Source: Candidatus Thorarchaeota archaeon (GTDB lineage Archaea > Asgardarchaeota > Thorarchaeia > Thorarchaeales > Thorarchaeaceae). From it: a DNA stretch of 40,882 bases. The translations under genes were made by a program, and so were the position numbers. This document shows, one piece after another, positions 32,931 to 40,882 of this stretch. Numbering within the stretch: the first letter of the stretch is position 1; the number at the start of each line of letters is the position of its first letter. The notes under the pieces are model-generated. The model did not search any database and had not been told where the DNA came from. It saw only the letters and a list, made by a program, of their open reading frames with translations. Where the stretch lies: assembly GCA_016841005.1 (NCBI GenBank), contig JAEORG010000469.1, positions 1 through 40,882 on the forward strand. The letters run 5' to 3'.

Positions 32931-34274
32931 TTACAGATTATAGTCCTCTCGCAGAGGCGTAGTTTTTCTCAACTCCTGACCCATGCTACGGAGGATGTCT
33001 TCAACAATCTCTCTTGCTAAACGGACATCTTCATAACTTATCTTACAGGTTTCATGTGCAAGTCCTAAAGCAACTGGGTATCCATACCACCGAGCGTCTC
33101 TTGACATGAATTCTAAATCTCTGAATAATTCCTTTTCATTATCTCGTGTCGCCTTTGGGTTATTAGGTACGAAGATGTTCTCTAGCCACCAAATTCTATC
33201 AAAGTCAACTCGGGAGGGTCGATTATCTCTTGAAAAACTGAAAAGATAAGGAACTGCTAGAGTCGGTGGTATGTAAGTGCGATCCTCATAAATGTGTAAG
33301 CCGCCACCAGGGTCTCCCTCAGTAGGTAAATGGCAAAACCACTTTGCGTGATCACCAAAATTATCGCGAGCCATCTTTGCTATTCTGTGTGCGAAAGGTA
33401 TAGTATGATTCTTACTTACTGCTGCTACAATTACACCCTTCTTTCGAGCAAGTGTGCAAACGTCCCGAAGCATGAATCCGCTTGGCATCGAAGGATATTT
33501 TCGAACAAAGTGTAAAAAGACAGATAATGCACCATCTAGCAACAAATACTTTGGCTTGAGATTGCTATCCAAAACCTTTCTAGCGGCAGCCAATTCTGTT
33601 ACGGTTCTAAGTTCATCATGGACAATTGGATTTGTAAGAAGTTGTTGTCGTGATATCAAACTCTTGATTTCTCTAAGATCATTTACATATTTTCCATAAT
33701 CAAGTGATTTTCCAATATCAGATGTTGAATTGATACTTCCATTTGTAAAGTCCCTAAAGAATGGAAGAATAATTTCTCCTATATCTTTCAATGGATAGAT
33801 ACTTTCCAGAGATTCTGCAAGCTTCTCCTGCGCATCTCCTCTCACTCCTGAGTGCCAATGAGAGTCAAGATGTGGTTGTTCTCCAAGTTCACCCTCAATC
33901 ATTTCTCGTTCGAGCGGCTCGAAATATTGACCAGCTGCACTGTTGGTACTAAGAACGATAGTGGATGAGCTAAGAAGGTGTACTCGTATATCATCAAGCG
34001 TGACAAGATTCGAGTTACCAGAACCATCAATAGCAGCGATTATGAAGTCATCATCTAAAATTACGTCAGAGGGATACGGTTCCACAGTATCAAGAAGTTC
34101 TTCTTTGATACGTACCTCATCCTTCGCAAATTCCTCCTCGTCTCTTCTGTCTTGCTGGTTCTTAATGTCGTTGAATGTTGCTTCTAAGATTCTTCTGAAG
34201 CCTTTGGTGAGAATCTTCTCTAACATAATACCCCTCTTCTGTTTCCGGAGAGTTCCGGTGGTGATGTGCTTCAT
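32931..34274 (-). CDS. nurA: NurA 5'-3' nuclease
   Basis: NurA is the manganese-dependent 5'-3' exonuclease that pairs with HerA. Metal-ligand segments are visible: IIAAIDGSGN near residue 90 (first Asp), and PKYLLLDGALSVFLHFV (second Asp) near 240. A late YGYPVALGLAHETCKIS segment is typical of the family. The 447-residue length is at the long end of the family, partly through a charged N-terminal helix. Two starts compete. The ATG at 34274 has a TATA-like TTTTTATG about 27 bp upstream and could be leaderless. The in-frame ATG at 34226 has AGAGGGG 4 nt upstream and starts MLEKILTKGFRRIL. It is the first gene of the resection operon and is divergent from the degenerate lactamase-fold gene. 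Confidence 0.9.
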   Translation of the reverse strand: MKHITTGTLRKQKRGIMLEKILTKGFRRILEATFNDIKNQQDRRDEEEFAKDEVRIKEELLDTVEPYPSDVILDDDFIIAAIDGSGNSNLVTLDDIRVHLLSSSTIVLSTNSAAGQYFEPLEREMIEGELGEQPHLDSHWHSGVRGDAQEKLAESLESIYPLKDIGEIILPFFRDFTNGSINSTSDIGKSLDYGKYVNDLREIKSLISRQQLLTNPIVHDELRTVTELAAARKVLDSNLKPKYLLLDGALSVFLHFVRKYPSMPSGFMLRDVCTLARKKGVIVAAVSKNHTIPFAHRIAKMARDNFGDHAKWFCHLPTEGDPGGGLHIYEDRTYIPPTLAVPYLFSFSRDNRPSRVDFDRIWWLENIFVPNNPKATRDNEKELFRDLEFMSRDARWYGYPVALGLAHETCKISYEDVRLAREIVEDILRSMGQELRKTTPLREDYNL

Positions 34275-34415
34275 ATCTCCGTGCTGATTGACTCATAAAA
34301 ACATAGCACTCGGAATGCAAGAGCAATGAATTTAGCCGTTTTTTCGCGCCAGCTGCAAATCGAAATTTAAAGAGGAAACATATGAGAAATTATTGTATTG
34401 TTTGGGAATTAGTGC

Positions 34416-34443
34416 CCAATTTGTTTTTAAGAAACAAAATTGG
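34416..34443. promoter_or_regulatory. Near-perfect inverted repeat overlapping the TATA box of the lactamase-fold gene
   Basis: The left arm CCAATTTGTTT (34416-34426) and right arm AAACAAAATTGG (34432-34443) match except for one extra base. The centre contains TTTTTAAG, TATA-like, about 27-30 bp before the ATG at 34458, the spacing of a leaderless gene. A dimeric regulator bound here would cover the TATA box. The same layout occurs at 851-878 with a different sequence. Confidence 0.45.
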
Positions 34444-34457
34444 AAGTTGTGCTGCGC

Positions 34458-35198
34458 ATGCCTGACTTGACCAAGTCAGGTGGGACTACGGGAAGTGGTT
34501 CACTGTTGAAGATGACTTACTATGGAAATACAACATTTCGAATGGAAGATGGTGACGTTTCCTTACTCATTAATCCGGGTATTGTAAACGGAGAACCAAT
34601 CATCCCGAATGACCATGATGTTAGAGTCATCGTTGCCACAAATCACGCTGATGATGCACTTGGAAATGCAACTGAGATTGCAATCAATTCAAAAGCATGG
34701 ATTCTAGGAAATGAAGCCACCATTCAGAAGGCTAGTGCTCAAGGTGGTAAATCATGGTTGCTTCATACTCTAAGACCTGAAGTACCTTATGAAATTCCTG
34801 GAATGAAATTAACCCCTTATTCACTTCAGCGACTTGATCTCGCAGGTGGAGGAAGATTTGAGAATCTTGGCTTACACATTGAGATTGGAAAAATGAAGAT
34901 TGCATACCTAGGGGATACTGTCGTCCGAGGCCCCTTTGGCCAGCTTGAAACAGATATTCTAATTACGCCGGTCGGAGGTAATGATGTTTTTGAGGTCAAG
35001 GACGCAACAAGTCTATGTGTTGATTTACAACCTCGTCTTACAATTCCAATGAAGTGGACAGCTCCGGAGCAGCCCCAGAAATTTTCGAAATATATTGACC
35101 AATTTGGAAGAGGAACAATACCTCTCATTCTTGAGCCTGGTCAAGAAGTAGATATTGAATGGGCAGCTGGAAATGAGTTTAGATACACAGTAAACTGA
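34458..35198 (+). CDS. Metallo-beta-lactamase-fold protein with degenerate metal site
   Basis: The 246-residue product has the fold of UPF0173/UlaG-type lactamase-fold hydrolases: MTYYGNTTFRMEDGDVSLLI at the start, PGIVNGEP, and KIAYLGDTVVRGPFG. Then come ILITPVGGNDVFEVKDA and LTIPMKWTAP. The usual HxHxDH metal motif is replaced by NxAxDA (TNHADDALGNA), and the late HY His is Lys (IPMKW), so at most a few Asp ligands remain. Zinc-dependent hydrolysis looks lost; it may bind nucleic acid or ligand instead. I chose the ATG at 34458 because a TATA-like element lies at the leaderless distance; TTG 34440 and ATG 34512 are alternatives. It is divergent from nurA and followed by a beta-sandwich gene. 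Confidence 0.72.
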   Translation: MPDLTKSGGTTGSGSLLKMTYYGNTTFRMEDGDVSLLINPGIVNGEPIIPNDHDVRVIVATNHADDALGNATEIAINSKAWILGNEATIQKASAQGGKSWLLHTLRPEVPYEIPGMKLTPYSLQRLDLAGGGRFENLGLHIEIGKMKIAYLGDTVVRGPFGQLETDILITPVGGNDVFEVKDATSLCVDLQPRLTIPMKWTAPEQPQKFSKYIDQFGRGTIPLILEPGQEVDIEWAAGNEFRYTVN

Positions 35199-35270
35199 TA
35201 ACATCATCTCCCGAAAGTTCGGTGTAATATGAACAAATAGACAAATTACAAGATAAGTAGGTGACCATTA

Positions 35271-37052
35271 TTGAGTGAGCAAAAATCGGTTATTATTGAC
35301 CTTGAAGAAACCGAGAAAATTACCCTTGGCGAGTTTGGTGAACAAGCAAACGCAGAGGCATCAGGAGTACTCAGAGTAAAAAACACTTCAGACCGATGTA
35401 GAATCTGGAACGTCAAAGTGCTTGTTCCGTTAGGTCGTGAAGGAACAAATATTGATGATGATACCTTAGTAGCAGGGGAAGTCGATGCTGGAGGAAAGTG
35501 GGAATCGGGATATTCAATTGAAGTCGATGCGCCCATTGCTACATTAACTGAAGTGTACGACACCAATGGGAATATGGCCGCTGGTGACCCTAATTGGGCA
35601 TATGTAATGAACAAAGACAATCCAGTAAAAATTACGCTCACTATAAAGAATGAAACAGACGGTCAATTGGACAATGTTGTTCTCAATAAGACAATGCCTC
35701 CAGAGCTTACCAATGTTGTAATAGATAGTACAAAGTCTGGAATTGCAGAATTTGATGAGGGAACAAGGCAAGTTGTCTGGAAGGATTTGGTCATCTATCC
35801 TAACGAAGATTCTGTACTAGTGATAAAAGCAAATGGTAGAGTGGAAGATACTGACATTAAAAATGCAGGTGAGATTGTTATAACATACAGAGGGGACAAC
35901 CAACAGAGATCATCACTAAAGCCTGATATGACTGCACTTACTGAATTCCTCACCGGTATTGAAACTACTGAAACTGAGCCAAATGAATGGGAGTGCACCT
36001 TAGAATGCTCCAATGAGAGCGACTTGATGGTTCGTCTCGATAATGCTGATGTCTACCTGGTCCCCGAAGACGGGGGAGAAAAAATGAAGATGATCGAAGA
36101 GGTACCACATCTAGAGATGATTCCAGGTCAAGAGTGGAGTGCAAAATTCGAAGTCAGTAGTAAGTCACCTCCAAAATGCACTCAAGAGGTCATCTACACT
36201 CCAATGAACAAAATAAAACGCAGAGTGTTGGGTACTGTAAAGAAGATATCTCAACCAATACCTGTGGCTCACATTGTATATACCAAGGAGTTTGACCCTC
36301 CAGAAGTTAATAGTTTTGACAAGACACCTGTAGAGGTCAATATCGAGGTAAAGAACGCTGGAACCGCAAAATTCAATGATATTAAAATTGTCGACAACCT
36401 CCCAGATGATGTCATGCCTCCAAAGACTGAACACATCTCAGCGTGGGTTGCAGGTCAGGAATTTACAGGTGATTTTGAAATCATTGTTGACCCAGATGAT
36501 CAAAATCCAGAAACACCTCATACGATGACATTTCATCTGAAGAATCTCAAGGATTCAGTTGGAGAACTAGAACCAGGTGCTTCTGTAAAGATCAATTATG
36601 CAATTATGGCTTGGAGGAATCGCCCCGAGAAGGAGTATCCGAGTCCAATTCAATGCTATGCAAATACTTACCCTGAAGGTCTCACTGCGGATGCGATCAG
36701 TGCAGAGGATACACACAAGATTGGAATTCTCTACAAGAAACGAAGTATTTCAGTTAAGAAAGCCATCAATAAAGGCGCTGGTGCCGGTGAATACATCATA
36801 TTGATTGTTGCAGAGAATAAGGGAGAAGTTACAGTAGAAAATGTGAAAGTTACAGACTGGATTCCTGCGGGATTTTCATATGTGATAACTGATCCTGCAG
36901 AGGAAGAGCCGGTTGTGAGTTCTACTGCTGACGGGACCAATTTGGTTTGGAATTGGACACGGATGAATCCAAGTGACCAAAAGAAGTTACGAGTTACTGT
37001 TCGTGGTGAAGGCGAATATGAACGCCGAGAGCCAGAGGTAACAACCGATTAA
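35271..37052 (+). CDS. Cytosolic multi-domain beta-sandwich (DUF11/CARDB-like) protein
   Basis: The 593-residue product is almost all beta strand, apparently four to five Ig-like sandwiches. Repeated DUF11/CARDB signatures are visible: ITLTIKNETDGQLDNVVLNKTMPPEL near 120, VNIEVKNAGTAKFNDIKIVDNLPDDV near 360, and LIVAENKGEVTVENVKVTDWIPAGF near 510. Each pairs a short strand with a following IP/LP motif. Such domains are normally secreted or surface-anchored, yet there is no signal peptide, membrane helix or lipobox. The first residues are MSEQKSVIIDLEETEKI. The TTG start at 35271 has AGGTGA 6 nt upstream. It lies 72 bp after the lactamase-fold gene and is followed by a clear terminator. Function unknown. 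Confidence 0.78.
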   Translation: MSEQKSVIIDLEETEKITLGEFGEQANAEASGVLRVKNTSDRCRIWNVKVLVPLGREGTNIDDDTLVAGEVDAGGKWESGYSIEVDAPIATLTEVYDTNGNMAAGDPNWAYVMNKDNPVKITLTIKNETDGQLDNVVLNKTMPPELTNVVIDSTKSGIAEFDEGTRQVVWKDLVIYPNEDSVLVIKANGRVEDTDIKNAGEIVITYRGDNQQRSSLKPDMTALTEFLTGIETTETEPNEWECTLECSNESDLMVRLDNADVYLVPEDGGEKMKMIEEVPHLEMIPGQEWSAKFEVSSKSPPKCTQEVIYTPMNKIKRRVLGTVKKISQPIPVAHIVYTKEFDPPEVNSFDKTPVEVNIEVKNAGTAKFNDIKIVDNLPDDVMPPKTEHISAWVAGQEFTGDFEIIVDPDDQNPETPHTMTFHLKNLKDSVGELEPGASVKINYAIMAWRNRPEKEYPSPIQCYANTYPEGLTADAISAEDTHKIGILYKKRSISVKKAINKGAGAGEYIILIVAENKGEVTVENVKVTDWIPAGFSYVITDPAEEEPVVSSTADGTNLVWNWTRMNPSDQKKLRVTVRGEGEYERREPEVTTD

Positions 37053-37061
37053 ATAATTGGA

Positions 37062-37098
37062 GAAGGGGATAGTTCCCCTTCAATACTCTATTTTTCTT
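37062..37098 (+). terminator. Hairpin terminator after the beta-sandwich gene
   Basis: The arms GAAGGGGA (37062-37069) and TCCCCTTC (37074-37081) are perfect complements with a 4-nt loop, followed by CTATTTTTCTT. It starts 9 bp after the gene stop and overlaps the 3' end of the converging gene at 37097. This is the cleanest terminator in the window. Confidence 0.75.
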
Positions 37099-37546
37099 AT
37101 TCTTCTCCTTCCATTTCTTCAATTTCTGCTCTTATCTTTTCAAGCTCTTCATCAAGAACTTCAAGAGGCACGAAATCTCCTGCCTCTTCGATTGGATGGG
37201 TCGCAAGAGCATACAAAACATTGTATCCAGACAACGTTTCATGCAGTGCGTTTCCAATTTCGAGGATTGACTTGCTCAAATCTGCGTCCGTCATATCCTC
37301 ATCAAGTTCATGAGTATATACAAAATCATATGCACCTCGAACTAGGGTAAAGCCCATATCGAGTAGCTTCATTATTACAGTTCCAGGTGAGGCACCTTCA
37401 CTGTTGAACCATATTGATACGCGAGTGATGTATGTCATAGTATCGGTCCCACCAGTATAATGATGAAAAGACCTCATGTTTGCTATAAGGCTTTTCAAAT
37501 CATCTAAGTCGTCTGTCACTGTGCACAAGTAGGGAAGTGTTTTCAT
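37097..37546 (-). CDS. Conserved-looking hypothetical downstream of raSEA
   Basis: I do not recognise this protein. From the ATG at 37546 it has 149 residues: a mixed alpha/beta body (YITRVSIWFNSEGASPGTVI, TLVRGAYDFVYTHELDE) and an acidic helical tail ending in EELEKIRAEIEEMEGEE. There is no signal peptide, membrane helix or Cys motif. Every normal start lies inside the raSEA 3' end (raSEA stops at 37500): GTG 37582, ATG 37546, GTG 37519, or TTG 37498 just after it. None has a convincing ribosome binding site, so coupled translation is likely. It sits last in the minus-strand unit after arcS and raSEA; a role in RNA modification is possible but not shown. Confidence 0.6.
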   Translation of the reverse strand: MKTLPYLCTVTDDLDDLKSLIANMRSFHHYTGGTDTMTYITRVSIWFNSEGASPGTVIMKLLDMGFTLVRGAYDFVYTHELDEDMTDADLSKSILEIGNALHETLSGYNVLYALATHPIEEAGDFVPLEVLDEELEKIRAEIEEMEGEE

Positions 37547-38597
37547 GCTCAAGGCAATGTTTCCATTGTGTTTTACATCCACAGTCCAGATTATTCAGGT
37601 GTGAGGGATCCTGGGTTAGAGAAAAGTTCCTAATCTGATTTACAATTGTCTTGTCGCACAGACCACAATTATGAACACCCCGAGATTTTCCACCACCGAC
37701 GGGATCACAGATTAAGTTAATCTCCTTCTTGAGAACAGACCATCCCTTGGATAATACCTCAACAAGAGTCCAGAGCCAAGCTGGACGATATTCACCTCTT
37801 TCCCATAATTCCTCGACCAGAGTTCTTTTTTGAACATTGACAGGATTTAACGAGATTGTACTGACACCAAGTGATTGACATTCTTGAATTGTGTCTATCG
37901 CATCCTGAAGTGCTCCTTTTTCTGTGAGAAATGGCGGTTTTAGGAGTACGTACGCCCGAATACCTATGTCATATTTTTTAGCGCGGTCTAAAGCGTCAGT
38001 GAAATCTTGAAGTGTGAACCCCTTGTTGACACAGATACCTCTTACCATATCATTACTACTTTCAAGACCGATACCTAACTCAATTCTTCTATCACCCAGA
38101 ATAGTTCTGAGTTCTGACAAAATATCTTCTCTCACATATTCAGGTCTTGATTCAATTACAACTTCTTTCACCCTATCATCTTCAGAGATCAGTTTAAGAA
38201 TGTCATTTCTCGCTTGGCTAGAAACTTCGTCTTCATCGAGAAAGCTACCACTGGTGTAAAGTTTTACAGAGAGCGGACCATTCCTAGATAGTCTATTAAT
38301 CACATGTAAGTACTGCTGAACAATCTGTTCATCAGAGGGAGGTGTTTCTGATCCGTCAAGTAAATATGAACACATTGTACAACCTCCAGATTCTCCCCGA
38401 GCGTGTGAACAACCGACAGTTGACAGGATAATTGAGGTTGCTAATCCTATTGATTCACCAACTAGAGCTTGAGAAGTCCAAGAAGCAGCTGGGATTGAAA
38501 GATTCTTGATCTTCCGTCGTGAAATTGAATCCTTTCGTGCAGCGCCACTGAGAGTGTGAATTATGTCTTGCAAGAGGTTTAGTTCATTTCCATCCAA
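37500..38597 (-). CDS. raSEA: RaSEA, radical SAM subunit of archaeosine synthase
   Basis: RaSEA is the radical-SAM lyase that, with ArcS, converts lysine-modified preQ0 in tRNA position 15 into archaeosine. The family-type iron-sulfur motif is CSHARGESGGCTMCSY near residue 63 (C, then GGC-x2-C), unlike the usual CxxxCxxC. VKLYTSGSFLDEDEV, VVIESRPEYVRED and ELGIGLESSND resemble Elp3/RaSEA barrel strands. A late Cys cluster (CGLCDKT, then DCGCK) probably holds a further metal site. At 365 residues it fits the family. The TTG start at 38597 overlaps the arcS stop region, with GGGTGAT as ribosome binding site. It is in an operon with arcS. Confidence 0.9.
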   Translation of the reverse strand: MDGNELNLLQDIIHTLSGAARKDSISRRKIKNLSIPAASWTSQALVGESIGLATSIILSTVGCSHARGESGGCTMCSYLLDGSETPPSDEQIVQQYLHVINRLSRNGPLSVKLYTSGSFLDEDEVSSQARNDILKLISEDDRVKEVVIESRPEYVREDILSELRTILGDRRIELGIGLESSNDMVRGICVNKGFTLQDFTDALDRAKKYDIGIRAYVLLKPPFLTEKGALQDAIDTIQECQSLGVSTISLNPVNVQKRTLVEELWERGEYRPAWLWTLVEVLSKGWSVLKKEINLICDPVGGGKSRGVHNCGLCDKTIVNQIRNFSLTQDPSHLNNLDCGCKTQWKHCLEHENTSLLVHSDRRLR

Positions 38598-38601
38598 GTT
38601 A

Positions 38602-40524
38602 TCACCCAGCCTTATGACGAATCTTCACAGCAATGCCGTTGTCAAAATCACACATTTCTTGACCTGACATTTCGCTTCGACCAGTGCCTATTATCTCGTC
38701 TGTGGTGTTTTTGACAATGACTTCATCTCCAGGTCGTATCCCATAATCTGCAGAGCTCACTCCTACTGCAAATAGTGTAGTACCTTCCAAAAGTGTTCCA
38801 TCAAATTTCACCCAATAACTATTGATGGAAGCCAATCGTTGAGCTCCTTCAAGTGTGAGAGAGATTGTCCCATCAGTTCCTTTGTAGGCACAGATCTGAG
38901 TTCCCCTATCTCGTACAATAATGGTTCCATAGACCTTACCACCAATCTTCGAGTTCTTAGGAACTAATAAGTCTCCAGCACCATTGCCAAATTGATAATC
39001 TGCCGTAGCTCGTACTGTGTCCTCAAGTTGAGTCCTACAACTTTCAAGGTTTTTAATATTCACTAAATCGCTCAGAGTTTCTTCAAGAGTACTTAAGGAG
39101 GCTTTACTCGATGGGGATCCCTTATCTGCTGTATATATGATACTCTGTTTGATTCTATTTTCAGCCTTCTTTACTACTGATTGGTAACCACCTGAAACGT
39201 GTGCAATAATCACAATATCGTTATCGAACTTTTCAAGATGAGTTACTAATGCATTAGATGCAATAGAGATTTCTTCCTCATCCCAATCACCTGTTACAGG
39301 TATATCATAATTTGCTGCTGGATAGATACGCTCTAGTTCTCTTGGAACAATACCCAGAGGTGAAGTGATGATTGTTTCTGAAACCTGTCCTCGTCTATTA
39401 CCTAGAACCCGATCAAGGGATTCAGAATATCTTCTATGGGTTTTCGAATCAGAATAGGGTTTCCTCGCCGAACAGGGAAGAAGCAGAACCAATTTCTTGT
39501 AAGCAGGTGGAGTGTATCTTTCTGCAACTTTTTCTCTAAACCTTCGAACTGGTGGAGAGTGATAAGATTCTGGACCAATGAGAGGGAGTTCACCAGAACC
39601 ACCCGTAGATGTAAACTCTTCATAAAAGGAAAATAGTTGATTGTCTGTCTTTCTTAGAAGAGCAGTTACTGCAGGGTTAGAATGAGTGGCAGTTTCAGTC
39701 AACCAGCGAAGGCTTCTTTCAGACATAGCTTGAGTGGATTCAGAGAGTTGTGTTCTGTACATTGTAAGATTATGATTCAATAGGATGGATTCGATTTCTT
39801 GATGAGAAGTATTTTCTTCTAGTTTCTGACAGTCTTTGCAACCACAATAACGACCGGGTTGCCCCTTTACGATCTTTTCATTCTTCATTGGCCAAGTTCT
39901 TACAAGACGGTATGCAGATTCTTCTGCGTATCCAGCGTCTAAGATATCGAATCCTGAGTACACAAGCAGCGGTATCATACTCGGTCTAATCCTACCTAGT
40001 GCAATTGTTATCCAATTTCGGGGCAGGAGACTTCTAAGTCGAAGATTACTAAGATCCGCATCACCTAGTTCATCATTAAAGAGGAATGATGCTGCGTGAA
40101 CACGTGAATTAACAAAGATAGGAACCATTTCTTCAAAGACTTCTGATGAGATTGAGGAGGGGATTCTGAGTACGTATTGATCGTTGCAGCCCCATTTATC
40201 TAGCATTTCTATTTGCTGTAACAGGACTTGTTTAGCAGCACTACTACTCAAACCAGGAATACCAGGTAGTGAAGGGGCTAAAACCAGAAATCTATCATTG
40301 ATATCAGGTGGAAGTGAGAATTTCGGAGCCAATATAGTTCCTGTGGAGAGTATTAGTGGTTTCTGACCAACAATTAAATCTTCGGAATAAGATGTTGATT
40401 TTAGAGAGATATGAACGGAGTCCGTACTACCTAAGAGAGCTGGAGTTTCGAGGGAACGATTCTCAAACTGGATGGATCCTCTCCGAGCTGGACCGTCGTG
40501 ACCACGCTTGACTAAGAATTTCAC
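38602..40524 (-). CDS. arcS: ArcS, archaeosine synthase (lysine transfer subunit)
   Basis: ArcS attaches lysine to preQ0 at position 15 of tRNA, after which RaSEA completes archaeosine. The 640-residue product shows the ArcS plan. A TGT-like N-terminal barrel (about 1-270) ends in the Cys-rich CGCKDC zinc site. The catalytic ArcS core carries PCSARKPYSDSKTHRRY (near residue 350), with the conserved PCS and KPYS. A C-terminal PUA domain (about 555-640) includes IGGKVYGTIIVRDRG and YGIRPGDEVIVKN. The GTG start at 40524 has GGAGAG about 7 nt upstream. It follows the helicase gene by 19 bp and precedes raSEA by 4 bp. The preQ0-inserting TGT enzyme is not in this window. Confidence 0.93.
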   Translation of the reverse strand: MKFLVKRGHDGPARRGSIQFENRSLETPALLGSTDSVHISLKSTSYSEDLIVGQKPLILSTGTILAPKFSLPPDINDRFLVLAPSLPGIPGLSSSAAKQVLLQQIEMLDKWGCNDQYVLRIPSSISSEVFEEMVPIFVNSRVHAASFLFNDELGDADLSNLRLRSLLPRNWITIALGRIRPSMIPLLVYSGFDILDAGYAEESAYRLVRTWPMKNEKIVKGQPGRYCGCKDCQKLEENTSHQEIESILLNHNLTMYRTQLSESTQAMSERSLRWLTETATHSNPAVTALLRKTDNQLFSFYEEFTSTGGSGELPLIGPESYHSPPVRRFREKVAERYTPPAYKKLVLLLPCSARKPYSDSKTHRRYSESLDRVLGNRRGQVSETIITSPLGIVPRELERIYPAANYDIPVTGDWDEEEISIASNALVTHLEKFDNDIVIIAHVSGGYQSVVKKAENRIKQSIIYTADKGSPSSKASLSTLEETLSDLVNIKNLESCRTQLEDTVRATADYQFGNGAGDLLVPKNSKIGGKVYGTIIVRDRGTQICAYKGTDGTISLTLEGAQRLASINSYWVKFDGTLLEGTTLFAVGVSSADYGIRPGDEVIVKNTTDEIIGTGRSEMSGQEMCDFDNGIAVKIRHKAG

Positions 40525-40543
40525 AAGTTAACTCTCCATTCAA

Positions 40544-40882
40544 TCAAACAACAGGTTGATACCCAAGGTACTCGTTGGTATCTATCTCCGTTTCAACCTT
40601 CTCCTGTATCTTGCGAACACTTTCGAGAGCTCCGAAACGAAACAATGGTTGATTATTATTACCACACTGATATGAATAGGTGCATAGAGGACAACCATCA
40701 ACAGTCTTGCAGTCACATTTCTCAAGAATTGTTTCAGTCCGTCGTAAGGCTTCTTCGAATCTTCTGAATAACAACTTCGAAGCACCATTTCCTCCGGGAC
40801 TGCCATCATAGACAAAGATGTATCCAGAATCACCCATTGATACACCTCCAATCTCTCTCGCACTTCCTCCTGTCAGCATATC
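40544..40882 (-). CDS. C-terminal end of Hrq1/MrfA-like DEAD/DEAH helicase (5' end outside window)
   Basis: Only the last 112 or so codons are visible. They match the DUF1998 end of Hrq1/MrfA-type DNA-repair helicases: VYDGSPGGNGASKLLFRR, then a four-Cys metal site in CDCKTVDGCPLCTYSYQCGNNNQP, and a final helical stretch. The ATP-binding domains lie upstream beyond the window edge, so the family assignment rests on this tail. The ATG at 40879 in the open frame is unlikely to be the true start. It lies 19 bp upstream of arcS on the same strand and may share its transcript. Confidence 0.8.
   Translation of the reverse strand, partial: DMLTGGSAREIGGVSMGDSGYIFVYDGSPGGNGASKLLFRRFEEALRRTETILEKCDCKTVDGCPLCTYSYQCGNNNQPLFRFGALESVRKIQEKVETEIDTNEYLGYQPVV

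Noticed and set aside
27752..34274. nurA-herA-mre11-rad50 as a novel defence system
   Set aside because: This is the well-known archaeal end-resection operon with intact motifs in the usual order. Only the rad50 start is unusual.
1..40882. CRISPR arrays, tRNA or rRNA genes, transposases, integrases or prophage genes
   Set aside because: I saw no spaced direct repeats, no tRNA T-arm signatures, and no transposase or integrase motifs on either strand.

Overview
The window looks like a chromosomal segment of an Asgard (Promethearchaeota) archaeon. The basis is a block of eukaryote-type ESCRT genes (ESCRT-III, Vps4 with an MIT domain, Vps25 and a Vps22/36-type EAP30 protein) inside an otherwise archaeal gene set: TFB, archaeal-type AspRS, NurA-HerA-Mre11-Rad50, family B DNA polymerase, ArcS/RaSEA and TATA-type promoters. 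Starts are ATG, GTG or TTG, often with GGAGG/GGTGA ribosome binding sites, and some genes look leaderless. The sequence is moderately AT-rich. I cannot fix the Asgard class. I found no tRNA, rRNA, CRISPR array, insertion sequence or prophage.

Layout. Positions 1-5.7 kb: TFB (cut by the window edge), a 392-bp divergent regulatory region with three perfect inverted repeats, argS, and a tldD-tldE protease pair. Positions 5.8-11.3 kb: the ESCRT block. It holds a zinc-finger/coiled-coil/GLUE-GRAM-like adaptor, ESCRT-III, a small zinc-finger membrane protein, Vps4, Vps25 and the EAP30 protein. Positions 11.5-15.8 kb: a DUF420-like membrane protein, aspS, a winged-helix regulator beside an alpha/beta hydrolase, and an orphan DNA methyltransferase. 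Positions 16-20.7 kb: three small hydrophobic membrane proteins (two clearly paralogous, the third a weaker match), a class III aminotransferase, a zinc-ribbon protein and a TIM-barrel glycosidase-like protein. Positions 20.8-27.7 kb: family B DNA polymerase with PIP-box-like motifs at both ends, a PPC/DUF296 protein, a HIT protein, an IFT52-like GIFT-domain protein with a coiled-coil tail, and a polytopic GT-C-like protein. Positions 27.7-34.3 kb: the end-resection operon nurA-herA-mre11-rad50. Positions 34.4-37.1 kb: a metallo-beta-lactamase-fold protein that has lost its metal ligands, and a cytosolic multi-domain beta-sandwich protein. Positions 37.1-40.9 kb: the archaeosine pair arcS-raSEA, a downstream unknown, and the 3' end of an Hrq1/MrfA-like helicase gene.

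How the genes work together. The ESCRT genes supply the polymerising filament (ESCRT-III), its disassembly ATPase (Vps4) and the bridging ESCRT-II subunits. ESCRT-I and ubiquitin genes are not in the window. The most interesting gene is the adaptor at 5788-7380. Its FYVE/B-box-like 8-Cys zinc pattern and GLUE/GRAM-like domain beside an EAP30 protein suggest that the membrane/cargo-binding half of eukaryotic Vps36 exists here as a separate protein. The GIFT-domain protein at 24696-25877 is a second eukaryote-like candidate. All functions are inferred from sequence read by eye; no database search was possible.
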